Part shown: positions 22,561 to 33,944 of the stretch, piece by piece
Numbering within the stretch: the first letter of the stretch is position 1
Layout of the letters: each line of letters opens with the position of its first letter
Translations under genes and position numbers: made by a program
Source: Adiantum capillus-veneris
Taxonomy: Eukaryota > Streptophyta > Polypodiopsida > Polypodiales > Pteridaceae
Assembly (NCBI GenBank): GCA_014529385.2
Contig: CM043969.1
Location: 28,161,946-28,225,945 of the forward strand
Length of the DNA: 64,000 nucleotides
Direction of reading: 5' to 3'
Notes under the pieces: generated by a model
The model's database searches: none
Told to the model about the DNA's origin: nothing
Seen by the model: the letters and a program-made list of their open reading frames with translations, nothing else

Positions 22561-23730
22561 GCTCGATAGCCGCCATCGCTACACTTTTTTTTTTCCACAG
22601 GTTTTCACGTGGGCGCCCAAATGGGCTATGTGGCCACCATAGGGGTCCGTCCCCATGCTGTCCGGCACATAACCCGGGCATGCCAAGGGCATCGCACTCC
22701 TTGAATCTCGACTTGGCTGTCATGAGATGGAATCGCCGTGCAGTTGTCACAGCACACTGCTATCTCCTCAATTTGGACTGCATGCAGCATGCACGATTGT
22801 TTACAAAAGCCGAGAATATTTGCACACAAAAAGCCGAGAATTTGTTCTGGTGGAGTACTATAATATGAAGAAAGATAGCACGGCTATCTTTACAATCCAT
22901 TATCTCTCTTTAACCTACTCCTAATACATGCAAGGCATGTGTATAGATTTTGAAGCACGATCCAGGTCATCTTGTTGCTTGTACGACAAAAGATATGGCT
23001 CGTAGGAGTCTACGGCTGACTTTTTGCAAGTACGAGCAAGGCCTATGGCATGCAAGTTTTGGCATGTACGGCAATGACAAAGGGCAAAAATTTTGGACGC
23101 CAAGGGCAAACCTTCAGCACTATCCAAACATCTCAGAAATCTGCGAATCAATATCTGTTTTGGGCGGTTTTTCCAACTGTTAAGCGAATTTCCAAGGCAA
23201 AATCAACCAATAGCATGTTATCAAAACGCTCCAAGGGAGCCTTACTCCATGGGATATTTCACGAGAGCAAGGTTTCAGGCAAAGCAACATGACTGAAGCT
23301 AATCAACAAGTTTGAGCTTTCATGCTTTTAGGTTTTTTAGCTTTATGCTAATCTTACACTGCATGAGTTCTTTAAGGGATTGTAGGAGTGCTTTGCACAA
23401 GCTCCTTCTTGTGCAATAAGGTAGCAGTGGCAATGAATGTCGATGCACCGTAGGTTATCAAGAAGAGGGGGAAAGTAAGGCTTCAAGTTGCTAGAGCATG
23501 GCTCCTAGGCAGGTTGTCTCTCATTAATGCAATCAGACAACGACATGATCCACCCATTTTCGGCCAGCGTGATCCGACAATTGCTAAGACATCAAGGGAG
23601 CAAGGCTCTGTCTACAAATCTTCAGGACAACAATAATCAAGCCAAGCAGGTACAAGGTACATCTCTTGCAAGTTTTTCTATTTTTCAATATTCTATACAA
23701 TTCGACAGGGTCGATTATGTATGTATGCTC

Positions 23731-24492
23731 GACACAATCGACTCTCTTTTGCTATGCCATTGCAAATTGGCAAGAGTATCTATTAGCTATGATCCCCAGA
23801 ACACCATCAGTACTTATGTGAAGCAAGGCTTCCCTTTGGGCATTTGACATCACGGTTTCTATAGTTGGCTTATGCTATTAGCATACGAACTTGGGGAAAC
23901 TTGCCAAGATGTTTGTGATTTTTCAATCACATGCGAATGTATATGATACATATGCTACCTCACTCAAGAAGTGCATATGTTTATAAGTTTGAGTGCACTA
24001 CCAGACACCTGCCCACAAGTGGGTGACAAGGTTATTCAATTTCAAGTTATGTTTGTTGTTGTCTATGTTTTACTTTTCATCTTGGAAAAGACCTCTCTGT
24101 TGTGCAAAGCAACGTGCTTGGGCAGATTCCATAAGAAGCCACTATACACAATAAAGTGCTTTGCATGTCTTCCTGTGAATCACGGCTTGTCTTATGTGCC
24201 AAGGTATTATCAATTGACTTCATATCAATGATCATGGCACACATGTTTGGCAATATATAGATATAAGCTCACAGTTTCCGTAATGGCGCACTGTGATGTA
24301 TCCATGCGAGTGTAATTGTGCAAGGCACGTCTACCAGTAGCTCACATGGTTGAACTTATGATTGCAGCCAAGGGCTTATCATTCCATTTTTTGATATGTA
24401 TGCATGACATATTGATACAACGGACATACAACACCCATCATTGTATACGCTTCCGCTATCACACTAGCTACTCTGTCAAGGACGAGGTAAGT
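23731..24492 (+). pseudogene. element B copy of the unknown conserved open frame
   Basis: Broken version of the frame conserved in element A: MLDTIDSLLLC and TYVKQGFPLGI end at a TGA near 23848. LPDTCPQVGDK reappears in another frame at about 24001-24030, and KGLSFHFL through YSVKDE at about 24370-24486, followed by GTAAGT. Stops and frame changes make this copy non-functional. Confidence 0.4.
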
Positions 24493-24748
24493 AACTGACA
24501 TGTTAAAACAATTGTTATTTATGTATATTCACTAGCAAAGTGCCATACCTCAGTCACTCTGGTACAATCATGACCACATATACGATAGGTGGGTCTAGAT
24601 GTGAATTATGGTACCTCTCTCTACAAGAGCGTTGTACACGCATACTATTGTACGTTTATAGGATAAGCTACGACACAGACATGGTCTGCACTGGAGCATA
24701 TGCAAGGGGCATACAACACATTAGAATAAGGGGTGTTCCTCAACCCAA

Positions 24749-24751
<3 letters not shown>

Positions 24752-24834
<83 letters not shown>
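24752..24834. repeat. (TC)n tract in element B
   Basis: About 83 nt. Homologous to the 25-nt GA tract at 14362-14386 in element A. Confidence 0.95.
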
Positions 24835-24838
<4 letters not shown>

Positions 24839-27471
24839 CCAACTTCTATGCGGGAAAGGTGAAACTAGACATGATTGAACTAAAATCTTTCTATGTTGAT
24901 ATGGTAACAGGTTGGCCATCTGTTTTTAAAGGGCTAAGAGCCACCTATTTTGGAATGGCTAAGATCCATTTGTTGGTAATCCATATGTGATTGCTTTCAA
25001 GATCGAACAAATCTAATGAACAAGAAAGCTTCTTGCCATTACTAATTTTTAGGTGCTATTTGCACACTACACACTTTGAGTGTGAAGATCAAGTTGAATT
25101 TCTGACACTCTCAAACTCGAAAATGCGTCTCTCTACCAAGGTGTATAGATGAAGCAAGCAATTCAGCCAGCATGGCTCTTCACAACCCTCCTAGATTATG
25201 GATTTTTGAGTCTCGACAAGATCCCATTGTGAATACAATTCCAACTTGCGTGGATCTTCTATTTTATCTTCAGCACTAAGAGTGTTTATAGGAGTACATT
25301 TTGGGGTAAGACCCAACTCGTGATTACTACATCACTTATTAAAGTGTTGATGGTCCATTATTGGAACCTTCACACTTGCACTTTTCATGGAAAGAAGTCC
25401 ACAAGCTGACAAGGGGTAGTGAAAAATTTCAACTTCCACAGTCATGAAATGCGAAGGGCAAACCCACGGGGGGTCGTGACCATAGGCCAAAGGGTCGGCT
25501 GCTTGTTGAGCAGTTTTCTGCAAAGTTTAACCAAGGGGTTAGACAATGTTGATTTTCGCCAAGGGGTATAGATTGCAAAGGCAACACCCAAGATTACATG
25601 TGCAATACTACTTGCATTTTACTAATTTTCAATTAGTGTTCCTAGGCCTTTGTAGACGGGAAATTTGGGCAGGTGCCTTTCACTCCCGCTAAGTGAACAC
25701 TCTGTTTAACCTACAGGTACGCATCTAATATGGTTTTGTTTCTTTTGGTTTGCTTTTCTACGTAGGATGCATAAACTCTATTGTCATCCATTTTCACTCT
25801 TCAGAGAAATGACAAGGTCATGGAAGAGCCGAGCAATTTGGGCTATGGTGTCCAAAATAAGTTTCTGCATTATGCAGTTATCGACCCACTTGTAGGGTTT
25901 ATTTGGCCCATGTTGTCACATGGGATGCAACATGGTCTAGGAGCTCACGAAGTTTGGTTTAGCCAGTGTGGAGCAAAGCTAATGAGGGCTCTCACTCCTG
26001 TCATAGAGTGTTTGCAGTTACCTCCACGCAAAAGTAAATCTCATACTTGAAGTATGTTCTCTTTTCAGACACCCTTACATGAGACATATTCCACATGTGG
26101 CGAATATGAGTCTTTGGGACTGACACTACGCCCACTATTTCAATTATGTGTCACGACAAAGTCCCTAGGTGCTGGTCAAATCCGTTTTCTAGACCGTTTT
26201 TAGCACGCCGTATCTGGAATAATTTCAGTGGGGCCAAAAAATTTTGGATACTTATAATGACTTGTTAAGGTACAAGTGCTGTTAAACAACATTACAGATG
26301 GTTGTTTATACATACAGCAAGGCTATGAGTTGTTAATAAAAAAGTTTCATTGTTTGTACTTAGAAGTGATTAATGTTTCACCTTCTATTATGGTTCAAAC
26401 GTTTCAAGAAGGCTTGCAAATGATTGCAGCAAAAAGTATTTTGTTTCTTTTTAGAACTATTTACATTCCTTTTTCATGTGTTCTAGGAGCATCACATTCG
26501 CCATCAGTATTGGCAAGTATGATTATGGATGTACAGGTTTGGATTTGTTTTCTGCTAAATGCATGCACACTAGGTATTATGGGCCCTAGTGTTTAGTAAA
26601 GGATGATTTGGAGTGTCATGCATATTCATCACATTAGTGCTATGAAGCATTTTTCACTCTATGTGGAGTATCTATATGAGATAACTATTGGGTCTACCAA
26701 TCACCAACAGAGGTCGTGGCTTGGTTTGGATGATTGTGGATATTTCAAGTTAACTAAGATGGTTATTTAGGACATTGAGCAATGTTGTACGCTATTGTGA
26801 TTCCAGTTTACCAATCATGTGGGATGATTGTTTGTAAACCGTGGGGAAAACACCTCAGTATTGTCCCTTATCCAAGGGGATAGGCAGATTACAAAGTGTA
26901 ATTTTGTGCTAAAGGATATACAAAGTGCGTATGTTAGTACCAAGAAATCCAATTAGTAAGAATTTATTTCTCTACTTGGAGTTTGATTACCATCAATTAA
27001 ATCATGTTTGCGACTAGGTTTAGTCTCTTCATGTGTAAATCAGGTTCTTAACCTTGAACACTAGTTATGGTGGGGTTTTTTACTGATGAAATTTGACAAC
27101 AAGTCAAGGACTTAAACTTGGTTGATGAGTTATGTCGTCAAGTTACTTTCATGGGAAGTGAAAAGAGGTACTCTTTCAGGTACATCTTACTTGTGATAAC
27201 TCATTTAGCATACTCAAGTGATTTCTAAATGGAGTCTACACACTATGTTGTATATGAGTCGGTTACACAAGATGGGTGCAAAGAGATAACAATGTGGAAA
27301 ATCAAGATGTTACTCTTGCATGGTTTCATGAACCTCCTACTAAGCCATGTTCCATTCAAATGAACAGCTAGATCTATGATGGATGCCACTGAGGAAAACA
27401 TTAGTGTTACTTATGAAGATATCACCACTTTTGTTTTTGAAGACGAAAATGCTTTTCCAAGGGGGGAGTAA

Positions 27472-27584
27472 TGTAATGCCAAGGGCAAAGGGCCAACTGC
27501 CAATGGAGACGGGATCCTAGGGCAAGGCCTATAAAGGGAGGTTGGGTGGAGGATCAAGACATGGAAGTTCTCGGGTTTCTTACA
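27472..27584 (+). repeat. element B 3' LTR
   Basis: 113 bp, TGTAATGCCAAGGGC...TTTCTTACA, preceded by GAAGACGAAAATGC and a polypurine tract (27460-27471). Confidence 0.88.
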
Positions 27585-27589
27585 CTAGA

Positions 27590-29423
27590 CCATGTCTTTA
27601 TATATGGCCACAAAAAGTCTTTTGACTTTCCATTTCCATGGGTCCTTTCATTTCCTAAACTCACCCTTCACTTATGACTTAAGTTGTTTTGAGAGAATTT
27701 TCATTTTTTTGACATTGGGGAGACCTAATGGATTCAGTTATTAGAACTTTAGTAAACCTAAACAATACCTGATCATGTAACATATTCAAATTAAGGATAC
27801 CACACAAGCTACCATGTTAAAACCTCATTCTCCAAGTAGCATCCATAAGATCATTGCCAGTATTTACCCAAAAGTATCTATTTATTTGAACCAAGTAATC
27901 CAATTTTGTCCATTCCATCCATTTTTTCTAAGAAGCTATTATTTAAAGAAACTTTAGTTTTTGTATTAGAGCCATACACCATGCCTAAAAACTGGTAAAG
28001 CTCAAGTAGTGTATTAATCAAAGAAAGCACCCAACAAATAGTCAAAAATGAATCCAAATCTAGGTCAAGAAGCTCTTATAGCCACAAGTTGTTTAAGAAC
28101 ATTTATTTCAAAGCCCTTATAGCCACAAAGTTCTAAGATATTCCTAGAAGCATCCAAGTGAAGCTATACCAATAAAAGAACAAGTATGTTCAGCCTGCAA
28201 ACCAGTGTATAACCAGTCAACTGTCCGAGGTAGAAAACTTTAATTTGAACATGATGTTCCCGATCGAGAAATATACCCCAAAAATAATCCACAATCTATA
28301 GACCATCCCAAGGAAAGTCAAAACACCTCAATTTAGTAATGATGTTCCATGCCAGGAACCTATAGATCAATCAAAACTCTACTACAAGTAAGTGAGCAAG
28401 CCAATATCCCCTTGCCATCAAGTAGCAAGTACTAGTAAGATAAGAGGATGGGAGGTCCAAGATTCCCATCTTAAATCCATACTGATCATCCTTAGGGAAA
28501 CCATATCCTAGCTATTGCATAAGCACTTCCGGAGTAAGAGTTCAATGAATCGCAAACAGAGAAAAAATTTAAAGTAAGTAAATGTATGAAAATCTGATAA
28601 GATCATGCACTCAATTAAAAATAGGGATCAGATGTCTGATTCCATCAAAGAAGCTAGAGTGTTAAGATATTCCTAGAAGCACCTAAGTGAAGCAACAACA
28701 ATTTAAAAAAACATGTTTTCAGCTTGTAAACCAGCCTTGACCACATACAACTATAATTTAAACGTGGTGTTCCCAGTCGAGAACTATACCCCAAATTTAT
28801 CCACAACCTATAGACCAACAACATGAGAGTCAAAACACCCCAGTTTAGTATTGGTGTTTCAAGCCAAGAACCAAAAGACCAACACCCTAATCACAATTGA
28901 GTTATGCATTATCAATATAAGCAAAAAACCTTCAGTTTAGCATCCAACTAGTCAAAGCACTAGAGAGATCCAAGATCTTCATTAGAATTTTAGAGTTCCA
29001 AGCTAAGAGTATAAGCATAAATCCATATTTCTAGCACACCTTTAGATGCTAGGAAGGATCCCTAGCTCCGAGCAAGATTTTCTGAGAAATCTCTAAACTG
29101 AGCAAAAGAGCAAGCTATAGTGACAAAAAATCAAGGAGCTCTTCTAATTTTTAGCACACAAACCAAGGGAGCGGGTAGAGGTGTTATTTTTCACTTGATT
29201 TCAATATTCTATTGTAGCTTATATATATATACAATCACTAATAAGTAGACACTAAGCTAGCAATGCCCAAAATTGAAATTTTGTGACATGTCAATAGAAA
29301 GATATATAGTGCTATTACAATGTATGCAACTTCAGGACGATTGTCTATGAGTTGCAAGTCCTCTAATAATGCAAGTCTAATGAGCTAGTGATGGCTATAA
29401 AATAGAAATCTTTGCTATGGACT
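27590..29423. repeat. non-coding region with a diverged 529-bp duplication
   Basis: TTCCTAGAAGCA(T/C)C at 28141 recurs at 28670 (offset 529), and following blocks correspond: AGTCAAAACACC(T/C)CA(A/G)TTTAGTA, TATACCCCAAA and AACC(A/C)AGTG-type words. A third weak partial copy may start near 28980. No open frame shows a known domain. Confidence 0.6.
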
Positions 29424-29428
29424 ATAAT

Positions 29429-29915
29429 TGCTACAGCCGGGAGCGCGGAAAGCCCAGCAAAATACTCGAAATAGTACATAGCAAGCCAAAAATCAACAAA
29501 ATTGTATACCTGGCACATCCACGAACTCGTAATCGAAGCTATATGCGAACAGCGAGAGACATAGAGCGGAAGAGAGGTAAAGAGTACGCGTAGGCGCACC
29601 TCCTAGAGCGGAGTGCTACGCCGGCACAGCGAGAGAGAAGAGGGGAGATGGGAGAAGAAGTAGACAGACACTGGGTGCAATCTCCCCCCATGCAAGAGTG
29701 ACCATTTCCCTCTTGCACGTATTTCATTTATAGATTTCTTGAATGGTCAAAAATGAGTACAAACTGGCCGGCCGGTCATAAATGGCCAAAGCTCATAAAG
29801 AGCACTTGAATAATCAAATATACATAAATATAATATCCTTTTGCAATAGCCTAGCTCGGTCAAGTCTTTTCCACCTGTCAGCTGCAATAAATAATAAAAT
29901 ATCAATTCCATAACA
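29429..29915 (-). repeat. element C 3' LTR
   Basis: On the minus strand it begins TGTTATGGAATTG and ends GGCTGTAGCA. Nearly identical to 39919-40404; the few differences include CGCGG/CACGG and a one-base indel. Confidence 0.93.
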
Positions 29916-29931
29916 TACCTCTCCGTTGGAA

Positions 29932-29949
29932 AGCAACTGTCCTCAGTTG
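29932..29949 (-). other. 7-bp hairpin just 5' of the element C polypurine tract
   Basis: Minus strand GCAACTGAGGACAGTTGC: a perfect 7-bp stem with the loop AGGA, about 16 nt from the LTR edge. Confidence 0.7.
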
Positions 29950-30064
29950 CGAAGATAAAAATCTGCAAACAATTCTTGTCAAAAACAATGATTAGAACTG
30001 TATATCAAATAGTAAAAGAAAAATCCATAAAATTAGAAAACATTGCTTATGCCTGCCGTCATCC

Positions 30065-30114
30065 ACATACTACCTATTCTAGTGTCCCATAACACTAGAA
30101 TAAGTAGTATATGT
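30065..30114. repeat. inverted repeat, 21-bp arms
   Basis: ACATACTACCTATTCTAGTG and its near-exact complement CACTAGAATAAGTAGTATAT flank a 6-nt loop (CCCATA). There is one G/A difference and a 2-nt extension near the outer end. Confidence 0.8.
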
Positions 30115-30336
30115 CATACCTTGATGAATCGGGATATCATTGGTCACACTCATCATCAATCTCATAATGTCAAGTCTCATCACATAAATAATGTTGTAAT
30201 AATCATCAGATACCAAAACCCAATCCAATTCCAATTCCACAATATAAGTGCAAATCCAAATCACTTTTATTATGTACCCGAGTAACAAAATCATACTAGT
30301 TACAGTGGTGGCCAGCCATTGCAGCATGATTTTGTG

Positions 30337-30575
30337 ATTGGTGTTGCCTAAATCGGCGAATCTACACCAATAAGACGTGTTGCCTAGATCGGCGAATATG
30401 CACTAATGTTGCCTATATCGGCGGATCTGCATTTACCATTGTGAATTTGCAATTTGTCAGTGTGCTGCCTAAATCGGCGGATCTGCACACATAACTGGTG
30501 TTGCCTAAATCGGCGGATCTACACCAAGGTGAGCATTTACACAGTGCCTAAATCGGCGTATCTGTGTGCATGTGA
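30337..30575. repeat. array of six hairpin modules with a constant core and variable stems
   Basis: The core TGCCTAAATCGGCGGATCT (small variants) recurs six times, at about 30345, 30381, 30409, 30466, 30501 and 30544. The bases on either side differ between copies but stay complementary within each copy: ATTGGTGT/ACACCAAT, GTGT/GCAC, AATGT/GCATT, GTGTGC/GCACAC, TGGTGT/ACACCA and ACACAG/CTGTGT. A second stem GCC/GGC is present inside the core. Lies inside element C, about 0.4-0.7 kb from its 3' LTR. Confidence 0.85.
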
Positions 30576-30628
30576 CCAATGGACTAGACAAGACATAAAA
30601 ACAAAACATTGACTACCTGTGTGACACC

Positions 30629-30706
30629 TGTTGAAACGAGGGCTATGGAGGGTGACGTCTGAGAGGAGCCATGGCGAGCTTGGAGATGGATGCAACTGCA
30701 AAGAAC

Positions 30707-30758
<52 letters not shown>

Positions 30759-30931
30759 CAAATCGACACAAAAAATAACGCTGCTATTAGTATTAAGCCT
30801 TGAGATACATATATAGATTTGGACCTTCCATACAATTGCCATGCAAAACTGAACTGCAAGTACACTTGTAATTGCATGGCTACAAAAGCCAATTCCCACA
30901 GGTTATGACAACTTGGGCTTGAAACCCAACA
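30629..30931 (-). repeat. element F 3' LTR with internal (GA)n
   Basis: On the minus strand it begins TGTTGGGTTTCAAGCCC and ends CCCTCGTTTCAACA. A GA tract of about 50 nt (30707-30756) is part of the LTR. Confidence 0.92.
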
Positions 30932-31489
30932 ATCTCCCCCTCAAGCCCGAATTAGAAAAAACCTCTCATGATACCTTGAGTTTCTAGAATACTCGTCAAC
31001 CGTGAGTTTTAGGTTCTCACAACCAAGGATTTTTGGTTTATCCATAACCTGGTGCTAGGTCAGTAACCCCCCCTTGAACAGATAGGGTGTAGGTCAAATA
31101 TGAAGCTACCAAAAATATTGGAGTTTTTGGTTCACTGCCAAACCTTGGGTTTAAGGTGTACCCAGTAACCTCATGAGAAGCGGACAAAATGGTACTTGAG
31201 AAAAAATGATAAATTGGGAGGTCTTACCACTCATGGGTGGCAGTGTCTATATCCCGTACAAATTATTTTTGCCATGACAATTTTTGACAACAGACAAAAT
31301 CATAACAAACCTATGACAACAAAAAGAAATGACAAAGCATGACTTTCGACCAGAACAACTTGATTGAAGAACCTTTGAAGAATACTGCCAGTAGAAAGCC
31401 CAAAAACCAGTTGAAAGTGACCAGTTCGAACTTGCTTCTTTTGTGACTCCTTTTCTGTGTGACTGCTTCCTTTCCCTTTGTGCCGATTC

Positions 31490-32191
31490 TTAGTCATTTT
31501 TGGGATGATAATGATGTTGAGGATGCCGCCGGAGATTTTGACTACTTGTATGCGATGTGCGAGTACATGGTGGATCATAAACATCTGCGGCACAAGTAAC
31601 ATGCTTCTCGGGCCGGTGTCCAAGGCCATACTTTTCAAAACCACCTCGTAATGCTGATCTTACCTTAGCAAGATCATGATGACAACCTTCGGTTGAAACA
31701 GCAAGCTCTGGCAACTCAAGAGGCAAAGGGCATTTGTTGCCTTCTTCATGTAACGACGAGGAGATCTTTGAAAAATTTTGAGCTTCAAAACTAAAAGATG
31801 CATTTGCCGATCTACTACTAAGCATCGAGGGCATGAATAAGCTCTTAATTAAATCCAAAAGGGGTCAAATAAGGTGAAAATTTAAAGCAGTGTGAAAATT
31901 TAAATAAAACCGAACTTCTGTAACCAGCACGAGCGCAAAGGTAGAGCAACGCATGAGGCCAGGTGAGGTCGATCCTATGGAACTGCAGGTACCAATTGGT
32001 TCTTGCTTATGGCCGCCTTCGTCAGGTGATGCCCTCTTATGGTTGAGATCTGCCACCCTATTGGGTGCTTCTTTTAGGGGCTTGCCACCTGCAAAACTTC
32101 CACATGTGGTTACGGCTGGAGTTATCCGTTGGAACAGGTTGCCGACTGCTGCAACTGCTGCTATCGAGCTTATGCTACCAAAAAATCCCAC
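31490..32191 (-). pseudogene. element F interior open frame, broken, unknown
   Basis: Open minus frame 32191-31865, then one TGA, then the same frame open again from 31864 to 31490. Continuation in another frame reaches 31300 with a Lys-rich stretch. Segments such as SALRGGFEKYG and the basic tail look protein-like, but I do not recognise a domain. It could be a decayed Gag or captured host sequence. Confidence 0.3.
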
Positions 32192-32276
32192 AAGGCTCTG
32201 TCTTGCCTGTCGTAAGAAAAGTGCCTACTGATTCAGCACATGATTCACTGCAAGTCTCCCTAGAACAAAACCTGTT

Positions 32277-32288
32277 GCTCTGACACCA
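32277..32288 (-). other. element F primer-binding site
   Basis: Minus strand TGGTGTCAGAGC, one base different from the iMet-type TGGTATCAGAGC, two nucleotides after the LTR end AACA. Confidence 0.85.
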
Positions 32289-32290
32289 GT

Positions 32291-32299
32291 TGTTGGAAC
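32291..32299 (-). repeat. element F 5' LTR, first piece (cut by element D)
   Basis: TGTTGGAAC: the outer nine bases of the right LTR, including one copy of the GGAAC target duplication made by D. The remainder resumes at 36046. Confidence 0.9.
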
Positions 32300-32492
32300 T
32301 GTTGGGGTATAGGTGCCTGTGCCTTGCCCCGGCCACCCAGAGTCTGGGCGCCCACTGACTTGTATACCTTATACATAGCATAAGTGTATAGGGGGCTGCT
32401 CACTCTTTGAGTCTCCCCACCCATATCTGTGTGTTGTGTGTCTCCTTCTCTCTCTCTCACTCTCCGTCTGTGGTGCTCCCCGATCCCCTTCA
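32300..32492 (+). repeat. element D 5' LTR
   Basis: TGTTGGGGTATAGG...GATCCCCTTCA, with a TATA-like stretch (near 32363-32390) and a TC-rich 3' third. Confidence 0.93.
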
Positions 32493-32494
32493 AT

Positions 32495-32506
32495 TGGTAT
32501 CAGAGC
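32495..32506 (+). other. element D primer-binding site (tRNA-iMet)
   Basis: TGGTATCAGAGC, two nucleotides after the LTR end. Confidence 0.93.
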
Positions 32507-33944
32507 TATGGTGACCGCGGAGAGCACGACGGCTTTGAGAGCTTCGAGACGATAGCTCGCACGATAGCTCGCTCGCTCTCAACGGTGGAGTTCGATCGTG
32601 GAGTTTCATGGAGAGCGATTTTAGCTTGAGGAGCATTGTCTTTGGAGCTAAGGAGCTTGGTGTGGTCAAGCTTGGTCGAGGAGGCGGTTGCGGCTTCCTT
32701 GGTGAGAGGAGCTTTTGAGCTCAGTGGAGCTCGTTAGAGAAGTGCTCGGCGGAGGAGAGCTTGACATTCGAGTGCTTGGATGCTGTTGTGGCAGAGCTCT
32801 TGTGTTGGAGCTTGCATTGAGAGGACATTGCATCATGCAAAGGGGAGCAGGAGCAAGTTCAAGACTGTGTGCAGCTCGTTTTTGCCATTTTCGGGCTCTA
32901 AAACGCAGCTTTTTGCGTAGCTCCGTCATACAGAGTCAGATCTACATGATCTAGGAGTCTAGGTCAGGGTTTTGGCACGCTCCGGACGCAATGGTGATGT
33001 CTATTTGCTGAAATTCTGCTTTGAATTACAGCAGCAACCAGCAAATTCATAGGTGTACACAGGTTTTTGGATATGCATTTGTCCAGAGAGCCACTCATGC
33101 GAGAGTGAGCTATGTTGCCATGGTCTTGGCGGTCTATGTATGCCATATATGGATTTGTGTATTTGTTTGTGGCTGATATTATTTGAGATTTGGCTCAATT
33201 TATAGAAGAAACTCTGTTGGATTTTATCCAGGTTCTCGCCATAGCTTCTACGTATCCGTAGGTTGCTCTTTGACAGTTTAGTGGTTGAGTTTACTCCCAC
33301 TTTGATAGGTGATTTTCAGTCATCATTTGATTGGAGTTTGGAGTCACTTGTGTATGCCCTTGTGTGCCGTATTTTGTATTGCGCATAGCGACAGATCTTG
33401 CAAGGTTTTGCGAAATGCTGCTATAGTTATCTGGCAGACATTTGGTCATCGATTGAAAGGTATTTTGGCAGCAATCATCACTCACATGTATGTCATTTGA
33501 GGTGTCGTTGAGTGGTACTCCGGCAAGAGCGGATATGCTCATATGTATGACTTTGTGAGGTGATTCCGATCGAGTTTATTCCCGGATTGGCCATTGTGGC
33601 ATATATTATTATCTCGTTGAGGTTTACTGTTGAGATTTTTCTCCAGTTACAAAGGAGACTCTGCTAAAATTTTGTCAGATATTTATGCGCGATTGAGTCA
33701 TATTGACTTGTGATTTTGTGCAAGGCTTTGCTAGGTTATTGGTGCAACTTTGCATCAAATTTTACAGCCATATTTGCAGACTTTTGTTGATGCGATTCGA
33801 GCCAGTTTAGGGCTGATTTGGTTGACATTGCGGGAGCTCTATTTTGGAGTGTGTCTCACAGGTTTTACATTGTGTTTCTGGCCATATTGGTAGACAGTTT
33901 TCAGGTGTTGTTGGTGAGGTGGTTTTGCTTTCTAGTTTACAATC
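32507..33944 (+). other. element D untranslated leader
   Basis: About 1.44 kb without a sizeable sense frame. It contains repeated words of the type GGAGACTCTG followed by AAATTTT (near 33655) and GAAACTCTGTTGGATTTT (near 33207). Matching words occur twice in the leader of element E (62150 and 62255), so this is a lineage feature. Confidence 0.6.

Larger units (their letters stand above)
21944..27584 (+). mobile_element. element B: non-autonomous LTR retrotransposon, same family as A
   Basis: LTR-like direct repeats lie at 21944-22081 and 27472-27584, both TGTAATGCCAAGG...CTTACA. The 5' LTR is followed by TGGTATCACATC (22083-22094), a mutated tRNA-iMet primer-binding site. The 3' LTR is preceded by the polypurine tract CCAAGGGGGGAGTAA. 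Flanks TTAGA (21939-21943) and CTAGA (27585-27589) look like a target duplication with one substitution. The interior aligns, inverted, with element A over most of its length, including both TC tracts. No pol is present. Confidence 0.88.

Noticed and set aside
30300-30580. CRISPR-like array from the six 19-bp cores
   Set aside because: Spacing is irregular (about 28-57 bp) and flanks are complementary arms, not spacers. No cas genes.
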